NCBI GenBank assembly: GCA_003263775.1
Contig: JYJJ01000034.1
Span: 1 to 64,000, forward strand
Length of the DNA: 64,000 nucleotides
Direction of reading: 5' to 3'
DNA from: Vibrio maritimus
GTDB taxonomy: Bacteria > Pseudomonadota > Gammaproteobacteria > Enterobacterales > Vibrionaceae
Shown here: positions 50,666-59,744 of the stretch, one piece after another
Layout of the letters: the number at the start of each line of letters is the position of its first letter
Numbering within the stretch: the stretch's first letter is position 1
Notes under the pieces: generated by a model
What the model was told of the DNA's origin: nothing
Database searches by the model: none
The model's input: the letters and a program-made list of their open reading frames with translations, nothing else
Made by a program: the position numbers and the translations under genes

Positions 50666-51004
50666 ATGATTAAAACCAGCGAAGACCGTCATCAATATCG
50701 ATTTGAAGATCATGGTCCTAAATACCTCATGCGTACCGAGCAATATGATCTTGGTGTTGTGGTACTCAAGCCCAATCAAGAATTCAAGCAGCACCACCAT
50801 GCCCATGCCTCAGAGACGTTTTACACCCTCTCAGGAGAAATTCACATGTATGTCAACAATGAGCTTCAAGTACTCAAGCAAGGTGACATTCTAAAGTGTG
50901 ACCCAAAAGAAAATCATTATGTGGTCAACAAAGGCACTCAGGACTGGAAAGCGGTATTCATAAAATCGCCACCCGTCGATGGCGATAGTGTTTACACCGA
51001 ATAA
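50666..51004 (+). CDS. Cupin-domain protein linked to lsrRK
   Basis: This 112-residue protein is a single small cupin: QHHHAHASETFYTLSGEIHMY gives the first motif (H-x-H near residues 44-46 and a glutamate), and DILKCDPKENHYVVNKG gives the second with its histidine. Metal binding and isomerase or dioxygenase activity on a small molecule are plausible. It starts 15 bases after lsrK with a GGAG site and ends at a terminator, so it belongs to the lsrRK transcript. A role in AI-2 phosphate chemistry is inferred. Confidence 0.85.
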   Translation: MIKTSEDRHQYRFEDHGPKYLMRTEQYDLGVVVLKPNQEFKQHHHAHASETFYTLSGEIHMYVNNELQVLKQGDILKCDPKENHYVVNKGTQDWKAVFIKSPPVDGDSVYTE

Positions 51005-51014
51005 GTGTTCAAGT

Positions 51015-51052
51015 AAGCCCAACTAACCGATTGTTAAAGTTGGGCTTTTTTC
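51015..51052 (+). terminator. Terminator of lsrRK-cupin
   Basis: AAGCCCAACT and its complement form a 10-bp stem with a 13-base loop, followed by TTTTTT. Confidence 0.9.
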
Positions 51053-51255
51053 TATTCCATTCCTTCTAGTAACGACCTAACAAATGAGCATCAATCACTC
51101 TCAATTCAGCTCTCTTTTTCAATAAATTTTCTTTGTCGTCAAGGTCATTTTTTTTCGTTTTACTCACCTCCCCTAAAGCCTCATAGTCGCGGCGAAAACT
51201 TCATCAAATCTTACATTTTTTTGATTTCCCACGACTAATTCTGGAGGCACCGCGA

Positions 51256-52416
51256 GTGGAAAACACAACTGATTTCGCAGTAAAAACTGGCTTTAAAGTT
51301 CCTGTTATTGCGCTATCACTCTATGCTGTGGCGTCAGGCTATCTAATGAGCTTGATCCCGTTGATGCTCAATCAATACGGCATAGATGCAAGCAACGCAA
51401 GTTGGCTCGCAAGTGTGTTTTATGCGGGTCTATTAGTTGGCGCTGTGATTATTGAGCCAGCGGTCAAACAAGTGGGCCATCGTATTGCATTCATTGCCTG
51501 CTTGGCGCTATTTATCGCAACCATTGTTGTATTACCGCTTGTCCCTATTGCTTGGGCATGGCTCGTAGCACGCTTTGTTGCGGGTATTGCGGTTGCTGGC
51601 GTGTTTGTCATTGTTGAGTCATGGCTACTCGTGGGAGATGAGTCAAGCCGAGCTAAACGTCTAGGCCTATACATGGGCTCACTATACGGTGGCTCTGCTC
51701 TGGGTCAGCTTGGCATCGGTTTCATTGGAATCGAAGGTAGCGTGCCGTTTGTGGTGATTCTATCTATGCTTAGCGCAGCGATTTTAGTGCTGATGTTTGT
51801 ACCAACTCAGCAGCCACAAAGCGCGCATTCAGCAACACTGTCACTTAAACAAGTGGCGAAGCTGAACCACGCAGCCATTATTGGTTGTATTGTATCGGGT
51901 CTGACACTCGGCTCTATCTACGGTTTGATGCCAGTTGAGCTAACGCACCGCAACGTGTCACAAACCAACCTGAGTGCATTAATGGCATTAGTCATTCTAG
52001 GTGGTATGGCAGTACAAACGATTGTTCCAGCACTAATTAAAGTAGCAGGACGCACACCGCTAATGGGTCTATTCTGCCTACTTGGTGTGTTTGGCGTGGG
52101 TCTAGTGATTTTGAGCGATGACTTGAGCGTACTTGCCATCAGCCTATTCTTGATTGGCATGGCCACGTTCGCGCTCTACCCAATCGCGATTAACCTAGGC
52201 TGCGATAAGCTTGATGAAAGCTTCATTGTGTCGGCGACTCAAGTGATGCTTTTCTGCTACAGCATTGGCTCAGTAGCAGGTCCTGTGATTGCAGACTGGT
52301 TTATGAACGGCACTCAAGGGTTGATGGCATATCTGCTCGCTACCATGATGGCGACGGCAATCTATATGTTTATTGCAAGTATCCGCACTAAAAAACATTT
52401 GGTGGCAGGAGAATAA
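51256..52416 (+). CDS. MFS transporter, YcaD-like
   Basis: This 386-residue protein has twelve membrane segments. It begins at a GTG with a GGAGG site. The first half shows LIPLMLNQYGIDASNASWLASVFYAGLLVGA and an altered motif A (EPAVKQVGHRIAFIA); VESWLLVGDESSRAKRLGLYMGSLYGGSALGQ is typical of the YcaD/UMF-type MFS group. The substrate is unknown. It is a single gene with a terminator on both sides. Confidence 0.85.
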   Translation: MENTTDFAVKTGFKVPVIALSLYAVASGYLMSLIPLMLNQYGIDASNASWLASVFYAGLLVGAVIIEPAVKQVGHRIAFIACLALFIATIVVLPLVPIAWAWLVARFVAGIAVAGVFVIVESWLLVGDESSRAKRLGLYMGSLYGGSALGQLGIGFIGIEGSVPFVVILSMLSAAILVLMFVPTQQPQSAHSATLSLKQVAKLNHAAIIGCIVSGLTLGSIYGLMPVELTHRNVSQTNLSALMALVILGGMAVQTIVPALIKVAGRTPLMGLFCLLGVFGVGLVILSDDLSVLAISLFLIGMATFALYPIAINLGCDKLDESFIVSATQVMLFCYSIGSVAGPVIADWFMNGTQGLMAYLLATMMATAIYMFIASIRTKKHLVAGE

Positions 52417-52420
52417 CGGC

Positions 52421-52455
52421 AAAGGGGCCACTTTCATGGTGACCCCTTTGTGTTT
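52421..52455 (+). terminator. Terminator after the YcaD-like gene
   Basis: AAAGGGG-C-CAC / GTG-A-CCCCTTT is an 11-bp stem with one mismatch and a T-rich end. Confidence 0.75.
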
Positions 52456-52477
52456 TCTACTACTTAGATAACTCGAG

Positions 52478-52942
52478 TTACTGCGTTGCGCCTTTAGCAA
52501 AGTTAGCAAGTGCTCCCTCGACTTTGCTCAGCACCTCATCACATCCCTCGATGTGATGCCGTGACGCGAGGTAACTCGGGCTATTGTAAACCAGCCATAC
52601 GTCACCTGTTTCATCTTCCATCACCACCGCCTTTTGCGGCAAATCGATAGCCACGCTTTGGCTGCAAGCCATAAGAGGTGAGCCCACTTTAGGGTTACCA
52701 AAGATGACAAGCTCGGTTGGCCTTAAGACTACACCTACTTTTTTGGCTGACTCTGAATGTTTAATGCGCGTAAAAACGGTCATCCCTTTACTCTTGAGTA
52801 GGCTAACCAACTTATCCGCTGTCATCGAAACATCGTGGGCGCTTTTCACGCGAACCAACCCATCAGTTTCGTTAGTCATACTCGCTAATACACCACCGCT
52901 AAATACTATCGCTAACCCAAGCCAAAATTTCGCCAGTTTCAT
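52478..52942 (-). CDS. Exported DUF302 protein
   Basis: From the ATG at 52942 the protein has about 154 residues. A signal peptide (1-20, ending GVLA) precedes a DUF302 domain: KLVSLLKSKGMTVFTRIKHSESAK, then LRPTELVIFGNPKVGSPLM, LPQKAVV and VWLVYNSPSYLASRHHI. DUF302 proteins are small beta-alpha proteins of unknown function, often exported. Single gene. Confidence 0.87.
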   Translation of the reverse strand: MKLAKFWLGLAIVFSGGVLASMTNETDGLVRVKSAHDVSMTADKLVSLLKSKGMTVFTRIKHSESAKKVGVVLRPTELVIFGNPKVGSPLMACSQSVAIDLPQKAVVMEDETGDVWLVYNSPSYLASRHHIEGCDEVLSKVEGALANFAKGATQ

Positions 52943-52992
52943 CGCTCCTCCCATCCGTGTTTATCACGTTATGACTTGAGTATAGTGTGCAC

Positions 52993-54579
52993 TTACACTC
53001 TAAGTTCGATCGATTTGTGAATAACCAAACGTTCAACGAACCGGACATCATGAGTCACGATAACCATGGTACCGGTGTAATTGTTTATCGCTGCAATCAA
53101 CTGCTCTTTGGCTTCTAAATCAAGATGGTTATCTGGCTCGTCCAAAAGCAAGATTGACGTTTGAGATTGATGAGAAGCAATCAGCATAGCGAGCTTCATT
53201 TTCTCGCCTCCGCTAAGAGCTGAGACGATTTGGAGCACCGATTCACGTCGAAAGCCAATTCCGGCTAACAATGTCCGCGCCTTTGGAATATTGACATCAT
53301 CACAGCGATGGCAAACCATATCCAACATGGAGGCATCAGCGTCTAAAAAAGAGAAATGTTGATCTAGATAAAAACACTCTCCATTGACTCTAAGATGCCC
53401 CTCAAAGCTTGGGCTGTTTCGCCCCTCCATCATCCTCAACAAGGTGGACTTTCCTGAGCCATTGGCGCCTTTAAGCCAAACGTGTTCACCTGAGAATATC
53501 CTATCGTTGATTGGCTCCGATTCGATGCGTGAGTGACTAAAATCCTCAAAATGCATCTTTACTCTTCCACCAGACTGAGCCTGACAGGTATACCACTTTT
53601 GTGGCTTGAGCTGCTCAAGCTGTGATTTCACATCCTGCAGCTTTTGGTCAAGTTCAACCATCTGGCGCTCATTTTGCGCTTTGACAGCCGAGTTGGCCAA
53701 TTGTGCCCCCTGCTTCTTGCCGTCCATTAAAATCTTTGGCTGACTGCCCGACGCACGCTGTTTTTCTCCCCGGCTGGCAAGCCTTTGCGCCGTTAACTCG
53801 CGACGCTGCGCTTTCTCTACTTTTACTTTTCGAGCTTTCTCCAGCGTTTTTGCCATCTTATTGATAGCCGCTATCTTCTCCTCTTTTTGTTTGAGGTAGC
53901 CTTGAAAGCCGCCGCCATAACTGGAGATCCCTAAGCTGTTGAGTTCTAAAATACGGTCCGTGCTATTCAGAAAGCTGATGTTGTGACTGATCACCAAAAT
54001 GGGGGCATGACGTTTTCTGAGCATCGCCACCAGCCAATCGATGTGTTTTGTGTCCAAGTGATTAGTTGGTTCGTCGAGGATCCAAGCATCGTGTTCTTGG
54101 TTAAGCAAACGATAGAGCCTGATGATGGTTCGCTGTCCGCCGCTCAAGCGACTCAACGGAGTGTTCAGGTCTTTGGGCAATCGCAATGTTTCCATCACAT
54201 CTGCCAGCGTCTGCTCCAATTGCCAATCTGAGTCTGAGATAAGATCAAACCATTTGCTGTCGGTCGCCCCTTCAGAAATTCGTTTGAGTGCATCGAGCTT
54301 ATGTTCAACGCCTAAATAGGCAGCAATCGAGCATTCAAGATCATCGGGCGATTCCTGTTGCAAGTAAACCCCCACCGACTTAACCTCTCCTCCCCACTCA
54401 ACACTGCCGCTAGTCGGTTGAGATTGCTTGGACAATATTGAGGCTAAGTGGCTTTTGCCACAGCCATTTTTTCCCACTAGGGCGGCAACACCACATGGAA
54501 TCGTGAACGAAAGATCGTTAAACAGATCTTGTCCATCTGAAAATTGTTTTGATAGTGAAATAGCATGAATAGCAGTCAT
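52993..54579 (-). CDS. ABC-F family ATPase
   Basis: This protein of about 528 residues has two ATP-binding domains and no membrane part. Motifs: GKNGCGKSH, LSGGQRT and WILDEPTNHLD in the first; GANGSGKSTLL, LSGGEKMKL and LLLDEPDNHLD in the second; the linker between is rich in Lys/Arg/Gln and helical. ABC-F proteins act on ribosomes (translation factor or antibiotic protection). The ATG at 54579 follows AGGAGG; upstream in-frame codons to 54699 lie in a repetitive leader and are not favoured. Confidence 0.9.
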   Translation of the reverse strand: MTAIHAISLSKQFSDGQDLFNDLSFTIPCGVAALVGKNGCGKSHLASILSKQSQPTSGSVEWGGEVKSVGVYLQQESPDDLECSIAAYLGVEHKLDALKRISEGATDSKWFDLISDSDWQLEQTLADVMETLRLPKDLNTPLSRLSGGQRTIIRLYRLLNQEHDAWILDEPTNHLDTKHIDWLVAMLRKRHAPILVISHNISFLNSTDRILELNSLGISSYGGGFQGYLKQKEEKIAAINKMAKTLEKARKVKVEKAQRRELTAQRLASRGEKQRASGSQPKILMDGKKQGAQLANSAVKAQNERQMVELDQKLQDVKSQLEQLKPQKWYTCQAQSGGRVKMHFEDFSHSRIESEPINDRIFSGEHVWLKGANGSGKSTLLRMMEGRNSPSFEGHLRVNGECFYLDQHFSFLDADASMLDMVCHRCDDVNIPKARTLLAGIGFRRESVLQIVSALSGGEKMKLAMLIASHQSQTSILLLDEPDNHLDLEAKEQLIAAINNYTGTMVIVTHDVRFVERLVIHKSIELRV

Positions 54580-54880
54580 ACATCCTCCTTGGCAGAGCAT
54601 GAGACGCATGGCAGCACAAACAGTAATGTCGTGATAAGTAGTGATGTCTCGACCAGTAGCGATGCCATGACCAGAAGACAAAAATATAGAACGAGCCAAC
54701 GCCCACTAACTCTGCGATTTCAAAAGTTACTTGTATAAAACGTTCGAAATTGAGTTAGTTGTTCATGTAGGCGTGCGCTCCTAGGCAAGTGATGGGAGAG
54801 ATTATACACAATTGAGCGAAAGTGGCAGCCTCAAAATCCGAGACTGCCAGCAGGATCGCAAAATACAGCGCTAGTACTCA
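54580..54880. other. Leader region of the ABC-F gene
   Basis: These 301 bases separate the ABC-F gene from the DUF1501 gene, both on the - strand. They contain the three tandem 18-base repeats at 54621-54674. No clear terminator for the upstream DUF1501 operon was found. Confidence 0.45.
54621..54674. repeat. Three tandem imperfect 18-bp repeats
   Basis: CAGTAATGTCGTGATAAG, TAGTGATGTCTCGACCAG and TAGCGATGCCATGACCAG follow each other directly, sharing the ATG-centred core and the final AG. They lie 42-95 bases before the ABC-F start codon. Confidence 0.7.
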
Positions 54881-56029
54881 CTAGCCAAGTAAGCCATTTA
54901 ACGCCAGTGGCTCAGGTGCACCTGGAAAAACTTGCGTCAAAGCAGTGTTATCTGTTCCCATATGCTGCTTTAGCACGGCCTTAATCACCGCGCGAGTATC
55001 AGTGGTTGGCGCCAAATCACGCCCTTGATAGCGCTGCGCTTCTGAGAGTCCAGGCCAATCCACAGTAACGTCAGATTTGTTCAATGCACCACCAAGAACA
55101 AACATAGCGTTGGCGGTGCCGTGATCGGTGCCTTTGGTGCCGTTTTCCGCCACGGTGCGACCAAATTCACTGGCTGCGATGATAACAGTTGATGACCACT
55201 GTTCGCCCAGTGCCTCTTTAAGGGCTGCAAGCCCTTTGTCCAGCTTGGTCAGTTGACTGCTAAGTCGGCCTTTGACCGTACCTTGTGCAGAGTGCGTATC
55301 CCATCCCCCTAGCTCTAGTACGGCAATATTAGGGCCATTCGGCGCGCGCATGAAATCTCCAGCTTGACGCATTAAGCTTGTAAATTGTTTGCTTTGACTG
55401 CCGCCGGAAGTCATGGATTCAAGTTTCATCGCATCTTCAAAATTGGCCGACAATACCTCATCATTTTGAAATAGCTCAGCAAGCAAATCCGCTTGTTGCT
55501 GCTTCGCTTTCAATTTATGTGGAAACCAGCTACTGACTTTAACGTCACCACGCACAATGAGCGGCATACCGGCATCAATAGCAATCGCTTGATGTGATGT
55601 TGCTTGAGAATGCTGCGTTGCCAAATATCGGTTCATCCAACCAATAGGATCAAACGGATCGGAAGTGCCATTTTCTAGCACTTTTTGACCATCAAAGTGA
55701 GAGCGCTGCCGGTAGTTTGTCGCGCTCGCATGCACAAAGGCAGCCTTTCCTTGTTGATACCACTGATGAACATTGACTAGTGATGGGTGTAGGCCAAAGC
55801 CTTTATCGAGGGGCTTGAGATCGGTTTTCGCCATCGCGATGTTGGGACGCAACGCGTAGTAGTCTTCATCAAAAGTTGGCACCACAACGTTCAATCCATC
55901 CATGGCACCGCGCAGCGTTATCCAAACCAGTTTGTTGGGTGACTGAGTCGAAGCGAACGATAAGTTGGGTAGTAAACCAACCAGAGATGCCGCACCAACG
56001 CCTTTAATAAACTCTCGTCTTGTCGTCAT
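54881..56029 (-). CDS. DUF1501 protein, Tat-exported
   Basis: This 382-residue protein begins with a twin-arginine signal (TTRREFIKGVGAASLVGLLP). The body is an alkaline-phosphatase-like DUF1501 fold: WITLRGAMDGLNVVVP, SEFGRTVAENGTKGTDHGTANAMFVLGG near residue 290, which corresponds to metal-site segments. Such proteins occur next to DUF1800 proteins, as here, and are likely secreted or periplasmic. Starts five bases after the DUF1800 gene. Activity unknown. Confidence 0.88.
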   Translation of the reverse strand: MTTRREFIKGVGAASLVGLLPNLSFASTQSPNKLVWITLRGAMDGLNVVVPTFDEDYYALRPNIAMAKTDLKPLDKGFGLHPSLVNVHQWYQQGKAAFVHASATNYRQRSHFDGQKVLENGTSDPFDPIGWMNRYLATQHSQATSHQAIAIDAGMPLIVRGDVKVSSWFPHKLKAKQQQADLLAELFQNDEVLSANFEDAMKLESMTSGGSQSKQFTSLMRQAGDFMRAPNGPNIAVLELGGWDTHSAQGTVKGRLSSQLTKLDKGLAALKEALGEQWSSTVIIAASEFGRTVAENGTKGTDHGTANAMFVLGGALNKSDVTVDWPGLSEAQRYQGRDLAPTTDTRAVIKAVLKQHMGTDNTALTQVFPGAPEPLALNGLLG

Positions 56030-56034
56030 CGTCT

Positions 56035-57396
56035 TTACCTATATTGAAATTGTGGGCTCATCCAAAACACAACCAGCTTGGAGACAGGATCTTGAGCTTT
56101 ATCTATCGCCGTAAGAACATGCTCATCCACTTCACTGCCGTACAGCCTTTGAATCATCTGTATCAGTTTGTCATCGACATTTTGTTGGCTGCGCTCCATT
56201 TGCCTCACGACCAGTTTGGCGGTTTGATCCGCGACTTGCCAACGCTGCTTAAGCGCCGATGAAGAATTGTAATCGGCATCGCTGTCGGGCCAACCAGCCG
56301 GTGAACCTGACATAAAAGGCTGTTGACCTAACAGTCTAAGATGTTGAATCATTTGCCTTGGATTCGGTTCAAAATCGGCACTGCGAAGCACAGCAAAGTA
56401 CCACTCTTGGGGAGTTCGAAAGCGGAGTTGCTCAGAACTGTTTTTTAGTGGTGAGTTAATTAATGTGAGGTATACAGGGATCAGCATCCCTTGATTGTCG
56501 AGCCAAACTTTAGATAGCTCATCGATTAAAGAAGCGTGTCCAGGACCATAAAAATGTTCCACCAGCTTGCGACACAAATGCCTGGCTGTATTTTCATGGT
56601 TCGCAAGGTCGCGCAAACAGGCGGCTGCTTGCTCCTCACCAGCCTGGTCATAAACCTGTCCAAGTACATTGATAGCACCCGGCTCATGCATAGCCTCTAC
56701 AAACTGATAGCCGGGACGCTCTGCTTTGAAGCTGACACTCCAACCCGTAAGGCCTTGTGCTAACTCAATCACATCGTTTTGCGAGTAACCGCCATCGACA
56801 CCTAAAGTATGCAACTCTAAAATCTCTCGCGCGAGATTCTCATTGAGTCCTTTATTGCGTTTCTGTCCGGCTTTGGAGCCGGGACCAATCGAGCGATGAT
56901 TGTCCAAATAGATCAGCATGGTTGGATGCTGACACACCGCAAGCAACATAGATGGAAAGTCGATACTCCATAGCTCACGTATCACCTCATTTTCGATACC
57001 AGCAGCAATAGGTCGAACGCGGCGGTTGTCCGCCGATACCGCAAAGTGATTGCTCCAAAATTGGATAAGACGCTCTTGGAAGCCGAGGGGAGTCGTTAAG
57101 GTTTGTAGATTGCGAGCCGTGGCCAATGCTTGATAGCTTTCTTGGAAGAATGCATTGCTGGATTTGGTGAACAGCTTTTTCTCTTCTTCCGTCATAGACT
57201 GCTTGCGGCGACGATTGAGGTCGCCCATATGCGCAAGCAGCTCATCGGTGGTAGGCAAAGACGTAATTGCCTTGTTCACATAAGGCGGGGACTTGAGTTG
57301 GTCATTAAGTGAGGGAGCGAGTTTTGCATCTCCTACCCTTGGACCAAAACCAAAACGCTGCGAGACAATGTATTGTGCGGACTGTGATTTCTCCAT
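56035..57396 (-). CDS. DUF1800 protein
   Basis: From the ATG at 57396 (GAGG before it) the protein has about 453 residues. It opens with the DUF1800 block SQRFGFGPR and keeps QERLIQFWSNHFAVS, NENLAREILELHTLGVDGGYSQNDV and CRKLVEHFYG. No signal peptide is visible, so it may leave the cell together with its Tat-exported DUF1501 partner, a piggyback model that is an inference. Function unknown. Confidence 0.88.
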   Translation of the reverse strand: MEKSQSAQYIVSQRFGFGPRVGDAKLAPSLNDQLKSPPYVNKAITSLPTTDELLAHMGDLNRRRKQSMTEEEKKLFTKSSNAFFQESYQALATARNLQTLTTPLGFQERLIQFWSNHFAVSADNRRVRPIAAGIENEVIRELWSIDFPSMLLAVCQHPTMLIYLDNHRSIGPGSKAGQKRNKGLNENLAREILELHTLGVDGGYSQNDVIELAQGLTGWSVSFKAERPGYQFVEAMHEPGAINVLGQVYDQAGEEQAAACLRDLANHENTARHLCRKLVEHFYGPGHASLIDELSKVWLDNQGMLIPVYLTLINSPLKNSSEQLRFRTPQEWYFAVLRSADFEPNPRQMIQHLRLLGQQPFMSGSPAGWPDSDADYNSSSALKQRWQVADQTAKLVVRQMERSQQNVDDKLIQMIQRLYGSEVDEHVLTAIDKAQDPVSKLVVFWMSPQFQYR

Positions 57397-57467
57397 GACA
57401 ACCTCAATGACGGGAGCATACAAAAAGCATCGCACATTCACGCCAAATTGCCCAATCACAAACAGCA

Positions 57468-57509
57468 AAAACAACAGCGGCGCTCATGATTGAGCGCCGC
57501 TGTTGTTTT
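57468..57509 (-). terminator. Strong terminator of the M23 operon
   Basis: A perfect 19-bp stem (57468-57486 with 57491-57509) closes a TGAT loop and ends in TTTT. It follows the small gene at 57522-57872 on the - strand. Confidence 0.95.
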
Positions 57510-57521
57510 ATCAGTTAACGA

Positions 57522-57872
57522 TTACGAACGTTTTGGCTGACGGTAAGTTTTACCCGCAGTCTTGTAAGTATCGCTTTGTTTGATTTCAAACATCACATCA
57601 AAGAACCATGCGACGAACTTAATGACGTCGTCACCTTCGTTCATGATGTGCTCAGCGTACTCTTGCTCTTCACCGTTATCATCAACATCGTTAAACACGT
57701 GATAGATGCGCTCTTCACCATCAACAGTTGCCAGTGCGAACTGACCCGTTAGGCTCTCTGCCGCTTCTTTGATTTCTGGGTTTTCAGAGCTTTTCAGCTT
57801 GTTCAATGCGTCTGGGAGTGTTTTCAACTCACATAGCTGCATGACCAGCAGCTGAAATTCTAATTGTTGCAT
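57522..57872 (-). CDS. Small acidic protein co-transcribed with the M23 endopeptidase
   Basis: This 116-residue protein has no signal peptide; it is helical and acidic (DVDDNGEEQEYAEHIMNEGDD) and ends in a basic tail (YRQPKRS). No family was recognised. It starts three bases after the endopeptidase stop codon and shares its terminator, so it is in the operon. Conservation-like codon use supports a real gene. Confidence 0.75.
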   Translation of the reverse strand: MQQLEFQLLVMQLCELKTLPDALNKLKSSENPEIKEAAESLTGQFALATVDGEERIYHVFNDVDDNGEEQEYAEHIMNEGDDVIKFVAWFFDVMFEIKQSDTYKTAGKTYRQPKRS

Positions 57873-57875
57873 TTA

Positions 57876-59267
57876 TTACACCATTGTTATTTGCAAACCA
57901 AGTGTTGTTGAAGCCTTAGTACTTAATAAAGCATCGAGATTAAAGCTCGCCAGTTTGGTCTCTTGTTTCTCAAGCATGGCGTCCAGTTCGTCTCGACGCG
58001 CGATAAACTGCTTGAGTTCGTTTTTCGGGACAGAGTCTGCCATAGGAATGTTGGCTCGCATAGCATTTACTGGCCTACCACGAGAAATCAACTCGTAGTG
58101 CAAATGGGGACCGGTCACTCGACCCGTTGCACCAGATAAACCGATTCGAGTTCCACGGGTCACTTTCTGCCCTTTCTTCACTAAGATTTTACTCAAGTGA
58201 AGATAACGCGTTTTGTATGGACCACCGTGATCAACCACGACATATTTACCCGCATATGGGTGGTTACGAACCATGGCGACAACACCGTCACCAGTCGTAT
58301 AAACATTAGTGCCGGTGCGAACACCAAAGTCTGTACCATTATGCGGAGAAACGCGTCCAGTCACCGGGTGACGACGATTTGGATTAAAGCCCGAAGTAAT
58401 GCGGTGATTTTTCACTGGATAACGCATAAAGGCACGCTGCAAGCTATCGCCTTTGGCATCATAGTATTGACCGTTGGTATGCAGGTAAGCTGAGTACATG
58501 GCGCCGCGATTGAAGATCTTAATCGCTTGGATCTCCGAATTACCCGTTGCGGTACCATCAACAAACTGGCTATTTTTGACGACTTCAAAACGATCACCTG
58601 CTCGCAAATCACGCGTGAAGCTGATCTTGTCTTTTAGTAAGGTCACGACTTGGTCGATTTCTCTTGGATTAAGTCCGAGCTTGTTAGCAGAGGCAGAGAA
58701 ACTGCCATTGATGCTGCCAACCATAGCGACACTTTCCCATTGGCCCGGGATCGAAATATCTTTGAACTCGTAACTTCCATCATCTAAGCGAGCATAGACC
58801 GCTTTTTCAGCAACATTACGGCTCACTTCAAGTTTGTTTAGCGCACCGGTTGCTTCATTTTGCCAAAAGCGCAATCTGTCGCCCGGCCTTAGAGTGTCGA
58901 GTACAAGGAAGTTCAAATCGGTTTCCATTACAGACATCATGTCACTGTATGGAAAACCCAATTGGTCAAAGATCTGGCTTAGGCTATCACCCGCTTTTAC
59001 TTTGTAAGCGTATTTAGGTGGCAATTCAGCTTTTGGTGGTTCTTCAGAAAGCACAGCAACGGCTGGAGAATCATTGAGATTAAGCTCAATGGTACCTTTC
59101 ATATTTGAGTCAGGTAAGCTGTGAAGAAAAGCAAACGCTGCCATAAAAGGCAGTCCAAAAGCGATGCTTGTTTTGAGTTTTCGCGACGGATTCTTAGCCG
59201 TGGTTGATCCGCCTGCTGATTGATTCGATTGCACAATGGTTCCGATGCATGTCGTAAATTGAGCCAT
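57876..59267 (-). CDS. M23-family peptidoglycan DD-endopeptidase with OapA/LysM-like domain
   Basis: This 463-residue protein has an N-terminal membrane segment (about residues 34-50), an OapA/LysM-like peptidoglycan-binding region (YKVKAGDSLSQIFDQLGFPYSDM, near 86-110) and a C-terminal LytM/M23 domain. Zinc ligands are visible in HNGTDFG (H-x-x-x-D) and HLHYE. It resembles the Vibrio Shy endopeptidases that cut crosslinks for cell elongation; which one cannot be told. The protein is periplasmic and membrane-anchored. Confidence 0.9.
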   Translation of the reverse strand: MAQFTTCIGTIVQSNQSAGGSTTAKNPSRKLKTSIAFGLPFMAAFAFLHSLPDSNMKGTIELNLNDSPAVAVLSEEPPKAELPPKYAYKVKAGDSLSQIFDQLGFPYSDMMSVMETDLNFLVLDTLRPGDRLRFWQNEATGALNKLEVSRNVAEKAVYARLDDGSYEFKDISIPGQWESVAMVGSINGSFSASANKLGLNPREIDQVVTLLKDKISFTRDLRAGDRFEVVKNSQFVDGTATGNSEIQAIKIFNRGAMYSAYLHTNGQYYDAKGDSLQRAFMRYPVKNHRITSGFNPNRRHPVTGRVSPHNGTDFGVRTGTNVYTTGDGVVAMVRNHPYAGKYVVVDHGGPYKTRYLHLSKILVKKGQKVTRGTRIGLSGATGRVTGPHLHYELISRGRPVNAMRANIPMADSVPKNELKQFIARRDELDAMLEKQETKLASFNLDALLSTKASTTLGLQITMV

Positions 59268-59744
59268 TAGAGTAATCGTTTCCTATTTTAAATGCACCCA
59301 AATGTCGGGAAAAGTAAGGTAAAACATGTGATGAGAGTGTAAAAAAGCGACGTTTGTCATCTATTCAGCCTCGGCCATTTTTTAGTCATTACTTCCAAAT
59401 TTATCTAACTGCTTGAATTTACTTGAACAGTGTCGAATAGTGTCAAAAATGTATTTTAACGGCCGATAAAGTGATGATTCTGGCTATATCTACTATTGCC
59501 TTACAGCGGAATTGGTAGCATATCAATGCCTTTAATTACACTTTCTATTCATAACCATCCCCATATGATCGCCTAGATATGATAGAATTGTCAGTTCAGG
59601 ATTAGATGTAAAACGGATAATTTCATCATAAACCTCTGATTAAAAACTACTTTAATCGAAGGAATTTCGAATTCTAATCAGCAATTCATTAAACATGGAG
59701 TTGGTCTTTATATTCGTCTACACGAATATGTAAACCTCATAATT
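59268..59744. other. 477-bp divergent intergenic region
   Basis: It lies between the M23 gene (leftward) and the BCCT gene (rightward). It is A/T-rich with a direct repeat AGTGTC near 59431-59445. No gene, RNA or clear operator was recognised; the BCCT promoter must lie here. Confidence 0.4.

Noticed and set aside
54580..54699. Extension of the ABC-F protein by forty residues
   Set aside because: The added codons lie in the triple repeat, and the ATG at 54579 has a strong AGGAGG site and the normal family start.
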